From the NCBI RefSeq assembly GCF_001983935.1, contig NZ_CP017641.1, forward strand, positions 3,782,001 through 3,846,000: 64,000 nucleotides of DNA, given 5' to 3'. Both the position numbers and the translations under genes were made by a program. This document shows positions 40,187 to 48,185 of the stretch, piece after piece (the stretch's first letter is position 1; every line of letters starts with the position of its first letter). Source of the DNA: Fuerstiella marisgermanici. GTDB taxonomy: Bacteria > Planctomycetota > Planctomycetia > Planctomycetales > Planctomycetaceae. A model generated the notes under the pieces. That model was given only the letters and a program-made list of their open reading frames with translations. It ran no database searches and was not told where the DNA came from.

Positions 40187-40459
40187 TTACGAACCTCCTT
40201 TGGCGGAATCCGCTGGCTGACTGTTGTCAAAGATCCAGCTGTGGGCCAGGTCTGAGACCTTCATCACCAATGGCAGGTCATCGCGTCCAAAGCTGGTGCT
40301 GTCTTTCCAGACATCACCGTCCTTGTAGATGCGACTCAGAGTCACGTTATGTCTCGTGCCGTTCTGAGTTTCATTTTCCCAGATGGCGGCGCGAATTCGT
40401 CCCATGCGAATCTCATTGACGGGTCGAGCCTTTCCGTTTGTGTTGGCCATGTCTTCCAT
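40187..40459 (-). CDS. Small conserved accessory-DNA protein (last gene of DUF932 operon)
   Basis: A 90-residue protein, or 87 if the second ATG is used; GGAAAGGA precedes it. The core (MGRIRAAIWENE, SRIYKDG, FGRDDLPLVMKVSDLAHSWI) resembles a small protein family I associate with plasmid-like and phage-like DNA in planctomycetes. Function unknown; a nucleic-acid-binding role is a guess. It lies 24 bp after the preceding gene in the same operon. Confidence 0.75.
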   Translation of the reverse strand: MEDMANTNGKARPVNEIRMGRIRAAIWENETQNGTRHNVTLSRIYKDGDVWKDSTSFGRDDLPLVMKVSDLAHSWIFDNSQPADSAKGGS

Positions 40460-40483
40460 TTCCTTTCCTCATTTTTGTTTTGG

Positions 40484-40813
40484 TCAATCAAATAAAACGA
40501 CAGCGAACGATTCGTTGCTGAACTCATCCCAGTGCGGCGGTTCTGCCAGGTCGGGTGAGAAACAACACACGCGGTCACGTTCGCTGTCACGAACCGAACC
40601 GTGAAAAATCTCCCACGTTCGGTAGTACATGCCTCCGTAGTAAACGGAGCCATCGACGATGCGCAGCGTCCAGGCTTCCCCACATCGAATGTCACGACCC
40701 TCGTTCTCGTGAATCGTGAGAAACGGTCCGAACACAGGTCCGTCGACTTCGCGTTCGCTTTCTGTGGTCAGCAGGTTGTGGCGTCCGTGCCGCAACCGTA
40801 TCCATGCCATCAT
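40484..40813 (-). CDS. Hypothetical protein of DUF932 operon
   Basis: A 109-residue protein whose start overlaps the stop of the upstream gene (ATGA, 40810-40813), so the two are probably coupled. It is rich in aromatic residues and acidic overall, with no signal peptide or recognised domain. Confidence 0.68.
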   Translation of the reverse strand: MMAWIRLRHGRHNLLTTESEREVDGPVFGPFLTIHENEGRDIRCGEAWTLRIVDGSVYYGGMYYRTWEIFHGSVRDSERDRVCCFSPDLAEPPHWDEFSNESFAVVLFD

Positions 40814-41256
40814 TGTGCCCTCCGTTGCACGGCCACCTCCGTGTCATGTTCATCCCACGGTGGAGACGGAACATGATCCGGGCAGTAGCCAAGAAAGTTC
40901 TCCAGCGGCAGGTCCGGACGAAACTCAATTCCGGTCCAGCCGGCGGCCGCTGCCTCTTCATACGACGCCGGTGAACCAGCATCGCATTCGAAGCAGGACA
41001 CACTGAACGGAACCCTTTTCGGAATTCCGTTCGGTGACTGCAACACCTGCCATGCCATTTGCAATGCGAATTCACAGACCGCTCGCACCACAGCACGGTT
41101 CCACATCGGCCCCATGCTTTGTTGCGGCAACACGTCGGGTGGAAATCCGCCTCTGGCCATCCAGTGCTTCAGGTCCTTCGCCGCAGCCTGCAGCTCTTCC
41201 CAGTCATGGTCCTTCCACGCTTCCAGCAGTCTTGTCCATGTCGCTTGCGGATCCAT
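40810..41256 (-). CDS. Hypothetical protein of DUF932 operon
   Basis: A 148-residue protein from ATG 41256, which follows the DUF932 stop after a single base (TGA C ATG); a TTG at 41274 would add six residues. It is Trp- and Pro-rich, with a Cys pair in the middle (SVSCFECDAG), and I do not recognise it. The tight spacing places it in one operon with both neighbours. Confidence 0.68.
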   Translation of the reverse strand: MDPQATWTRLLEAWKDHDWEELQAAAKDLKHWMARGGFPPDVLPQQSMGPMWNRAVVRAVCEFALQMAWQVLQSPNGIPKRVPFSVSCFECDAGSPASYEEAAAAGWTGIEFRPDLPLENFLGYCPDHVPSPPWDEHDTEVAVQRRAQ

Positions 41257-41257
41257 G

Positions 41258-42283
41258 TCACACCGCCAGTCCAAGCAGACTGCCGATCCGACTGTCCAGC
41301 TCCGCTCGATCGCCGGCGTAGCGCACGTTCTGCGACAGCCGGGTCAGCGCATCCACAATCGAGAAGATCGTAAAACTGCCCTGCACCGCTGCCATTTCCA
41401 GAGCCGTATCGATCAGGTGACGAGGAATGCGACGTTCGGTCAGCTGTTTGGCGACATCCTCTGAGCAATCACCCAGTTTCGTCGACATGGCATTCCGCAG
41501 CGTGTTGACGAATCCGTCGCGACGCTGATCACGCTTCCTCGCCAGCTCATCAATGATGCGGCGAATCTCGTCCAGACTATCGTGCACGCGAGCGGTATGC
41601 TTGCGTGTGAACTCAACGACTTCGACCGCATCCCACACGATGTGATTGGCACAGACTTTCTGAAACCAGAACGTCTGAATCCCCAGCGAACGGCGTCCGA
41701 CTTCAGAGTTCCAAATGAAAAACCCGGGAGCAAACGCTTCACCTTCAAGTTCACACCAGCCGAGCGGATCGATCAGGAACGCGAACATGTCCTGTTCACC
41801 GCAGTAGAGACCCGTCCCACCAGAAAAACTTTTCTGGGGCGGACGGAAATCCACTGCCGTTTCCTTCACCACATCCAGCAGGTCGGCATTCCACAATCGT
41901 GTGTAGGAAACACCATGCAGCGAACGCGCCGTGCTGCCGGTGGACAGCACCTGCACCGGCTTCTGCGAACGCGGCAGAGTTTCCTGCACGACTTTGCTGG
42001 CAGTATCCGGCGACAGACGATTCAGCGTCTCTTTCCGAACACCAGAGAGGCGGCAGAGCTGACTGAAAGACCAGTCATTCAGGCCCACATCTCCTTCCCC
42101 TTCGACAGTCAGCTGAATGGAGTTGCCGGTGACGTGAGGTTCCAGCTTCTGTGGCAGCTGCCAGCAGTCGCGGGAAGCATCACGTTCCGTGCAACAATGA
42201 TCATAAAGATCGTCGAAGGTTTCGAAGCATTCGTCCGCCGCGCGGCGGAACAGTTCGTCATGGGCCCGTTTCAGTTCGACCAT
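41258..42283 (-). CDS. DUF932-family (phage/plasmid-like) protein
   Basis: A 341-residue protein. The start is ATG 42283, chosen because AGGAGAAG lies just upstream and the family-like sequence begins there (MVELKRAHDELFRRA). The body matches the DUF932 pattern: an N-terminal part with LNRLSPDTA, the central RSLHGVSYTRLWNADLL block, GLYCGEQDMFAFL, then FIWNSEVGRRSLGIQTFWF and a helical C-terminus. DUF932 proteins occur on plasmids, phages and integrative elements. Their biochemical role is not established. First gene of a four-gene operon on the minus strand. Confidence 0.85.
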   Translation of the reverse strand: MVELKRAHDELFRRAADECFETFDDLYDHCCTERDASRDCWQLPQKLEPHVTGNSIQLTVEGEGDVGLNDWSFSQLCRLSGVRKETLNRLSPDTASKVVQETLPRSQKPVQVLSTGSTARSLHGVSYTRLWNADLLDVVKETAVDFRPPQKSFSGGTGLYCGEQDMFAFLIDPLGWCELEGEAFAPGFFIWNSEVGRRSLGIQTFWFQKVCANHIVWDAVEVVEFTRKHTARVHDSLDEIRRIIDELARKRDQRRDGFVNTLRNAMSTKLGDCSEDVAKQLTERRIPRHLIDTALEMAAVQGSFTIFSIVDALTRLSQNVRYAGDRAELDSRIGSLLGLAV

Positions 42284-42526
42284 TGCATCTTCTCCTTTCG
42301 CCAGTACCGAAGTACTGATTACAGAACCGAATTGACCGGGAGCACAGTGCTCACAGTCGAATCGATCCTGCGCGAAAGCAGCAGACATCAACCTTTGTTG
42401 CGGCTCGTGCTGAGCTGCAACGATCAAACCTCATCATGCACCACCGCCCCTCGGACCCCTGTGGGCTCCGGGAGGCAGATAAATCTGCGGGGCGAACTCA
42501 TATTCGTCGTGGCAAAGAACGGCTTG

Positions 42527-42769
42527 ATGAAGAGTAAACTACCACCTTCCACGGAATGCGTCACGCTCCGCGCCTTTCTCAGAGGGCTCTCAGAACGAAT
42601 GCACGGAATTGAAATCTTTTCGATCTCAAATTGTCATATTCTTGAGCCCGTGCACTCGTCACAACCGCCCACAGGCCGACGCGACTTGCACCTGCAAATC
42701 ATCGACGACCCGCACTTTCGGAAGACAACGGAAGATACGGTGCTGGACATTGTTGCTGCGATTATGTGA
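42527..42769 (+). CDS. Possible small protein, unknown
   Basis: An 80-residue reading from ATG 42527 with natural-looking composition (LRAFLRGLSERMHGIEIF, then DDPHFRKTTEDTVLDIVAAIM). A longer open frame upstream is only the antisense of the DUF932 gene. The ribosome site is weak. Function unknown. Confidence 0.4.
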   Translation: MKSKLPPSTECVTLRAFLRGLSERMHGIEIFSISNCHILEPVHSSQPPTGRRDLHLQIIDDPHFRKTTEDTVLDIVAAIM

Positions 42770-42780
42770 CATTGACTGTC

Positions 42781-42903
42781 ATGCCAAGTTCACCACCGCT
42801 CTATGTCGTTCTTGCGACGCTTGCCTGTCTGTATCCGGATGCAACGTGCTGCGTCATCGGAACACTGTTGGGAATTCGTGTTCTGATGTCACACTATCGT
42901 TGA
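42781..42903 (+). CDS. Possible 40-residue hydrophobic peptide
   Basis: A short ATG-to-TGA frame 11 bp after the preceding small gene, encoding a hydrophobic, Cys-containing peptide (VVLATLACLYP). It could be a small membrane peptide, but there is no further evidence. Confidence 0.25.
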   Translation: MPSSPPLYVVLATLACLYPDATCCVIGTLLGIRVLMSHYR

Positions 42904-43088
42904 GTCGCTGCACTCAGGCTGACAGCTGATTCGTTCGTATTCGGCAAGATTCTGGTTGACGCATTAGATGAGTCCGTAAAACCATGGAAAACGACTTCCC
43001 AACTAACGCGGGCGTTGTGTTGATCAGAAACCTTCAGAATCCAGCAGTGTTGCCTGATGTCATTGAGAAGTCTGCTTTCGGCGAAGCG

Positions 43089-43127
43089 TCATCGTGTGGG
43101 GCTCGCCTGCCCAACCCCACACGATGA
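43089..43127. terminator. Hairpin, possible terminator of the interrupted recombinase gene
   Basis: A perfect 13-bp stem (TCATCGTGTGGGG with its complement) around a 13-base loop, about 135 bp beyond the recombinase stop. No T-run follows on either strand, so a factor-independent terminator is uncertain; it may instead be a recognition structure. Confidence 0.4.
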
Positions 43128-43262
43128 TGAGAAGGCGAATTCTGCAGCCTCCAGCGAAGTAAGAAATACTCGTCTTCCCAGGACTGCTTTTGGTGAAGTG
43201 GATTCGTTGGGGCTTTGCGACTTGCTGGTGAGCAAATGGCATGCGTCCGCTCTTTGATCAGC

Positions 43263-43415
43263 TCACACCGAGATGCGTTCCACAAGATTCCGAGTCACTT
43301 TCTGCTGTCGCCTGTCATAAAGACGCGTGGTGCGAGGATCACTGTGCCCAGCCAGAAACTGCACGGATTCCAGCGAGATGCCCTGACTCAGCAAATCCGT
43401 AACCGCCATCACCCG
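43263..43415 (-). pseudogene. 3' part of the interrupted tyrosine recombinase
   Basis: This fragment encodes the last 50 codons, from the Arg of HSFR through VMAVTDLLSQGISLES, the GHSDPRTTRLYDRR box with the catalytic Tyr, to the stop at 43263. It joins in frame to the 5' part at 48186, on the far side of the 4.77-kb element. Confidence 0.85.
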
Positions 43416-43416
43416 G

Positions 43417-43436
43417 TTATGTGGTCGACCACATAA
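43417..43436. repeat. Perfect 20-bp palindrome at the element left border
   Basis: TTATGTGGTCGACCACATAA is identical to its own reverse complement. It is built from the same TTATGTGG box found in the inverted repeats and is present only at the left border. It could be a recombinase binding or crossover site. Confidence 0.85.
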
Positions 43437-43441
43437 GCGTG

Positions 43442-43524
43442 TTTATGTGGCCACCAGCGTTATGTGGTGTTGGGTTCGTTGCCCAGTGAGATTGGCGGTG
43501 ACTCGTTGATCGAACGCCACATAA
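43442..43524. repeat. Left inverted end of the RIT-like element
   Basis: The 26-base outer block 43442-43467 (TTTATGTGGCCACC then AGCGTTATGTGG) matches the right end with one difference. A further inverted box CCACATAA lies at 43517-43524, about 50 bp inside. Confidence 0.85.
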
Positions 43525-43534
43525 TTTTTCCCTG

Positions 43535-44557
43535 TCAGAGGTTGCTGAGGAATTCCATCAATCCCTTGTCGTCGCGCCAGGGTTGGTGAGGCTTGTCGTC
43601 CTGAATTTCGCAGCTGGCCAGAGCCTTGGTCTTCATTTCCAGATCGACTTCAGCGTAAATGTTCGTAGTTGTGATGGAGACGTGCCCCAGCCAGGCTCGA
43701 ATGGTGTTGATGTCCACGCCCGCGCGGAGGAGGTGCGTGGCTGTGGTATGGCGAATGACATGTGGGCTGACTCGCTTGTTGGCCATTGAAGGCAATTGCT
43801 GAGTGATTTATGCTGCGTGTCGTTCAACCAATGTGTGAATGCCGAATCGCGTCAATGGTTGTCCGGTCCGGTTCAGGAAGACATTTTCAGTCGAGTCTCG
43901 ACTGCTCACCAACGGAGACAGTTCGTTCACGGTTCTGGTCCACAACGGACAGCGACGCTGCTTGTTTCCTTTGCCATGAATCAGGACCGAGGACGCATCC
44001 CGATTTGGCGTTGCTGCCAGGTCGAGATCCTTGATCCGCACGTGGGCCACTTCATCGGCTCGCGCGCCCGTGTTGTACAGGAACAGTAACAAGGCGTGAT
44101 CGCGGCATCCGAGCTTCGTACTCCGATCTGGCGCTTCCAATAGCGCATCCATTTCGGCCTTCTCCAGGTAGGTCATCAGTGATCGCGGCGCTTTCTTGAA
44201 GAGGATCGTTCGAACCTCCCCGCACCATTGAACATGTTCCGGGCTGCGCATGCCGATGAAACGGGCCAACGAGTGAATCGCGGCCAATCGCTGGTTGCGT
44301 GTCGCCACGCTGCATTCGCGTTTCACTTCTATGTCTTGCAGGAACTCTCGAATGTGATCAGCCGAGAGATCCTCGACGCTCAGTTGGTCGATTGGCTTGC
44401 CAAGTCGACTGACGGAAAAGGGCAACAGCAGGCGGAGCGTGTCGCGGTAACTTTGCTGTGTGTTTCGGGCCAGATTACGTTCTCCCACGAGATGTTCCAA
44501 CAGGAAGCGTTTTACCCACGGGCCAAGCAACGCTGTGTCTTTCGCTTTCTTCTTCAT
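43535..44557 (-). pseudogene. Third trio tyrosine recombinase with an in-frame stop
   Basis: ATG 44557 overlaps the preceding stop (ATGA) and is preceded by GGAGG. The frame is 340 codons long but has a TAA at 43810-43808 after 249 codons. The first piece has the N-terminal SAM-like domain and catalytic Arg (NTGARADEVA). The second piece, after the stop, carries HVIRHT (HxxR), WLGH and the catalytic Tyr (TNIYAEVD). The frame is unchanged across the stop. A nonsense mutation is the simplest reading, and the truncated protein would lack the nucleophile. Readthrough or a sequence error cannot be excluded. Confidence 0.82.
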
Positions 44558-45516
44558 GGTTGACCTCCAGTATGATCGGTTTTCGAATAGCATTCGAATC
44601 GGGCATTCGCTTCCTGCAGCAGGTCAGGTGTCATGCTGAGATAGATCTGCGTATCCTCCAGGTGGGCATGTCCCAGATAGACCGACAGTTGGTAGACCAG
44701 CTTCTGTACGTCCATCCCCTGCTGATACCAGGACGTTAAGCGGTGGACGGCGAACGTATGGCGCAGATCATGCAGACGCGGTTGGTAGCTGGCTCCATCG
44801 GATCGGCGAATGCCCGCTTGCTCGCGAAGCCGCCGGAAGTGAGCCTGAAGCGTGTTCAGAACCACGCGGGTCCCCTCACGCGTGGTAAAAAAGGGTGGCA
44901 CTTCGCCAGAGACTGAAATGGGTGGGATACGATTGCTGACGTAATCCGTCAGAGCCTGATGTAGTTGCGGCCCAAAGGGAACCAGTCTCGATTTGTGAAA
45001 TTTCGTCAGGCGAATGACGAGCAGGGATTCATTGAAGTCGACATCTTCGGAGTTCAATCGAACGATCTCACCAGCGCGCAGTCCGGTTCCATAGAGCAGC
45101 AACAATATGGTGCGAAACGTAAGAGCATCGAAGGAACTCACTCCGCGCTGGTAGCACCTGGCAGTTTCAAGAAGTCGATGCAGCTCCTCATGTGAGTAAA
45201 TGTAGGGAACAAATGACGGGACCCGTTTCGCGATCTGGTCGGGCATTGGGGAGTGGGTGATATGATCCCGGCTTTTCGCAAAATGAAAGAAGCCGTTGAT
45301 CGTCGTGTACTTGGTACGCCAAGTGGTTGTCAGGGCGTCAGTTCCGGCAATGAAGGCAGCGATCTGCTCAGTCCGCACTTCGTCAACGGTCGCATCAGCG
45401 CCAACGGAGCGTGCAAACGCCCGAAGGATGAATGCATTGTTGACGAAACGTTCTCCGAGTGTTCGCCGGTATCTGATGTAGCGTTCGATAAGAGCTGCCA
45501 GATTCATCGAGTTCAT
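44554..45516 (-). CDS. Second trio tyrosine recombinase
   Basis: A 320-residue integrase-family protein. The N-terminal core-binding domain covers about residues 1-95. The catalytic domain has Arg in GTGLRAGEIVRL, HDLRHT (HxxR), YLGHAHLEDTQIYL with the catalytic Tyr, and a Lys in the beta-hairpin LTKFHKSRLVPFG. It appears intact. Both ends overlap the neighbouring recombinase genes by ATGA, so the three are probably translated together. The natural partner proteins cut and rejoin DNA by a Tyr-linked intermediate. Confidence 0.92.
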   Translation of the reverse strand: MNSMNLAALIERYIRYRRTLGERFVNNAFILRAFARSVGADATVDEVRTEQIAAFIAGTDALTTTWRTKYTTINGFFHFAKSRDHITHSPMPDQIAKRVPSFVPYIYSHEELHRLLETARCYQRGVSSFDALTFRTILLLLYGTGLRAGEIVRLNSEDVDFNESLLVIRLTKFHKSRLVPFGPQLHQALTDYVSNRIPPISVSGEVPPFFTTREGTRVVLNTLQAHFRRLREQAGIRRSDGASYQPRLHDLRHTFAVHRLTSWYQQGMDVQKLVYQLSVYLGHAHLEDTQIYLSMTPDLLQEANARFECYSKTDHTGGQP

Positions 45517-46778
45517 AGCACTCCTCCCAGATCAAAGTCGGCAACCTGCCGCAGTGCCGCGAGATCGACTTTGGCGTAGATCCGAGTCGTGTCGGGATGC
45601 CTGTGTCCCAGATGATCGCCGATTTCTTTCAGCGAGAGCCCCTGCTGCAGAAGGCGCATCGCACAGGCATGGCGTAAGCTGTGTGAGCCATAGTGTGGCA
45701 ATTGAAGCCCCAGGGCGTGCAGGCGGCGACTGACGACTGCTCCAACGGAGCCGTGAGCCAGTGGACGAAACGGTGGGCGAACAGTCAGAAAGACTTCTCG
45801 ATGAACTGAGCGCGGGCGGACTGACTGGAGATAACGAAGGACGGAATCGCCAACCTGCCGTGTCAACGGATAGACGTGCGTGGACTGCGTCTTGCCACGA
45901 TGGACCGTCAGCCGCTCATGCTCCCAACTGAAATTCTCCAACTGCAGACAACGAACTTCGCCAGCGCGCAGGCCGTAGATGGCCAGCAGCATTAAGATGG
46001 CGCGGTCCCGAATCTGGGCAGGCTGATCTCCTTCAACACTTGCGAGTATTTTCTGAACGTCTGCCCACGCCGGGCCGGCGGGAATGGACTCCTGCGAATA
46101 GACGCGAGGCCCTCTGATGCCGTCAGCAAGGCCACTTTGGCACCAACGTCGAGATTCAGCAAAAGCAAAGAAAGAACGCAGTTGGCAAGCCAGATTCTTC
46201 ACGGTAGTGCGTGCGTAATGACCCTGAGCAATCTGTTTGACAATGGCTGAATCGATCTGAGAAATGTTCACGCAGTGAAGCGGACTGCTGTTCGAAGTGA
46301 CCTTCTCCAGAAATCGTTCAACGGTATCGCAGCGTTCACTGACAGTCCGGGGATTCAAGCCTTTCTCCTGCAGCAGGAAATTCGCAAATTCGTCGAGCTG
46401 ATCAGCAAAACGACTTGGCGCGGGCGTCGGCAGTTGCAGTCGCCCCATGAATTTGAGCCATGAGCAGACATGACGTAAGAACTCAATTCGCGAAGAACGT
46501 CGGCCCGAAATCTTTCTCATATTCGGACATGGGGATATTCGCTTTGCCCAAAGCTCTGCCTGCTGTTCAACTTCAGCGCGAGCAATAGGTTCACCGGGAC
46601 GATCTGCCAATCGGAGATACTCCGTGCAGGCCAACAGATAGTACGCCAGCACTCGCAGCCCGTTACGACCAATTCCCTCATTCGCACGATGACACAAGTA
46701 ACGTCTGCGTTCTGCGGCCAGAGGGCCGTCCAAGTGCGGCTGCAACGCATGTGGAAACCGAAAAAGTTGTTCAAACAT
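45513..46778 (-). CDS. First trio tyrosine recombinase
   Basis: A 421-residue protein. ATG 46778 is preceded by GGAGG. An N-terminal extension of about 110 residues precedes the SAM-like binding domain. The catalytic region shows YGLRAGEVRCL, a Lys in RGKTQSTHVYPL, SHSLRHACA (HxxR), HLGHRHPDTTRIYAKVD (Tyr). All catalytic residues are present. Longest and first of the three coupled genes, as expected for the first gene of recombinase-in-trio elements. Confidence 0.92.
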   Translation of the reverse strand: MFEQLFRFPHALQPHLDGPLAAERRRYLCHRANEGIGRNGLRVLAYYLLACTEYLRLADRPGEPIARAEVEQQAELWAKRISPCPNMRKISGRRSSRIEFLRHVCSWLKFMGRLQLPTPAPSRFADQLDEFANFLLQEKGLNPRTVSERCDTVERFLEKVTSNSSPLHCVNISQIDSAIVKQIAQGHYARTTVKNLACQLRSFFAFAESRRWCQSGLADGIRGPRVYSQESIPAGPAWADVQKILASVEGDQPAQIRDRAILMLLAIYGLRAGEVRCLQLENFSWEHERLTVHRGKTQSTHVYPLTRQVGDSVLRYLQSVRPRSVHREVFLTVRPPFRPLAHGSVGAVVSRRLHALGLQLPHYGSHSLRHACAMRLLQQGLSLKEIGDHLGHRHPDTTRIYAKVDLAALRQVADFDLGGVL

Positions 46779-47037
46779 TTTGGAACCTCCAAAGCTGTGA
46801 AACTAGGAGGCTCACTCTAAACCTGCCTCCTGACGAATGATCCAGATGTCGTCTGGTTGCCTTGAAGAATTCGCGGTCCGCGGCCCCGCGATCCTGAATA
46901 GTGAATCCGGTCAAAATATTCGTGGCCTCCCAAACGGACCTGCTTCTTCGGTTACAGGTCGAGAGCAGCCGGAAGACCATTCCATTGGCGTTGCAAAAGC
47001 TCCTTTTTGAAACACCAGAGTTGTGGCATGATGACGC

Positions 47038-48042
47038 ATGGACAAGGATCGATTCCCACAGCCTTATCATGAGAAATCGCCGGACGATTCCGGCAGCGAA
47101 TTGCTGGTGGTTTCTTCCGCCCACACACCGGCACTGATTCGGAATGCGGGTGAGCAGGCGCAACGCCGATTTCTGGAATTCTTCACGGCACACATCCGCA
47201 ATCCCGGAACACGAGCTGTGTATGGTCGAGCTGTTGCGAGGTTCTGTGACTGGTGTGAGCGGCAGCATGTTGAACTGCTCGACGTTTCACCGTTCGTAGT
47301 GGCGGCCTACATTGAACAGTTGACTCAGCAGCGGAGTGCTCCGACCGTCAAGTTGCATCTGGCGGCGATTCGAATGCTTTTCGACTGGCTGGTGGTCGGT
47401 CAGGTGCTGCCGCTGAATCCGGCAGCATCCGTTCGTGGCCCGAAACACGTCGTCACCACCGGAAAGACGCCCGTGCTCACCGCCATCGCAGCGCGAGAAC
47501 TCCTCGACACTATTGACTGCACAAGGATCGTCGGATTGCGGGACCGGGCTTTGATTGGCCTGATGGTCTACAGCTTCGCTCGCGTGTCTGCCGCCATTGG
47601 AATGAATGTTGCCGACTACTATCCACAGGGACGACGAATGAGGTTTCGCCTGCATGAAAAGGGCGGCAAACATCACGAAGTTCCCGCACATCACAATGCA
47701 GAAGAGTATCTGGACGCCTATCTGCACGAAGCGGGAATTGCTGACGAAAAGAAGGGGCCACTGTTTCGGACGGTCTCACGACACCGTCAGCTCACCGACC
47801 GCCGCATGCACAGAGCGGACGTTCTGAGAATGATCAAGCGACGTGCCGTCAAAGCGGGGCTGCCGGAGCACATCTGCTGCCACACGTTTCGAGCAACAGG
47901 CATCACGGCCTACCTGGAAAATGGCGGTTCGCTGGAACACGCTCAAAGAATCGCTGCTCACAACTCAGTGCGGACGACGAAACTCTACGATCGCACCAGC
48001 GACGCGGTAAGTCTTGACGAGATTGAACGCATCATCATCTAA
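47038..48042 (+). CDS. Fourth tyrosine recombinase, divergent from the trio
   Basis: A 334-residue protein on the plus strand, transcribed away from the trio across a 259-bp gap. The core-binding domain contains FFTAHIRNPGTRAVYGRAVARF. Catalytic motifs: Arg in SFARVSAAIG, Lys in LHEKGGKHHEVPAHHN, CHTFRATG (HxxR), AAHNSVRTTKLYDRT (Tyr). It looks intact. It is a paralogue of the interrupted host recombinase at 48186-49058 (similar N-terminal and catalytic motifs). That similarity suggests it may act on the same kind of site (inference). Confidence 0.9.
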   Translation: MDKDRFPQPYHEKSPDDSGSELLVVSSAHTPALIRNAGEQAQRRFLEFFTAHIRNPGTRAVYGRAVARFCDWCERQHVELLDVSPFVVAAYIEQLTQQRSAPTVKLHLAAIRMLFDWLVVGQVLPLNPAASVRGPKHVVTTGKTPVLTAIAARELLDTIDCTRIVGLRDRALIGLMVYSFARVSAAIGMNVADYYPQGRRMRFRLHEKGGKHHEVPAHHNAEEYLDAYLHEAGIADEKKGPLFRTVSRHRQLTDRRMHRADVLRMIKRRAVKAGLPEHICCHTFRATGITAYLENGGSLEHAQRIAAHNSVRTTKLYDRTSDAVSLDEIERIII

Positions 48043-48100
48043 ATCAGAGACTCAAAATTGTCTCACCTCCATCGAAACTCTCGGCACATCGTTGGTTCAC

Positions 48101-48184
48101 TTATGTGGCGCAGAATGGCACGAAACCACGAATCTCGCCAGAGAAAAACCAACGAAGGCCACATAACGCCGGTGGCCACATAAA
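48101..48184. repeat. Right inverted end of the RIT-like element
   Basis: The block 48159-48184 (CCACATAACGCCGGTGGCC then ACATAAA) is the reverse complement of 43442-43467 with one mismatch. The inner box TTATGTGG at 48101-48108 mirrors CCACATAA at the left end with nearly the same spacing (about 50 bp). Confidence 0.85.
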
Positions 48185-48185
48185 C

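Noticed and set aside
41582-42526. A long plus-strand frame antisense to DUF932
   Set aside because: The DUF932 reading matches a family and has a ribosome site; the antisense frame reads as non-protein sequence until about 42527, where a separate small gene is possible.
43089-43127. The hairpin as an integron attC site
   Set aside because: It lacks the attC R-box arrangement, and no integron integrase or cassette array lies beside it.
43535-43795. An independent 86-residue integrase fragment gene
   Set aside because: It is the same frame as the preceding recombinase, separated only by one TAA, and has only a TTG start without a site.
48063-48185. Native C-terminus of the 48-49 kb recombinase
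   Set aside because: The residues after HSFR are translated element end and have no Tyr box; the true C-terminus was found at 43263-43415.
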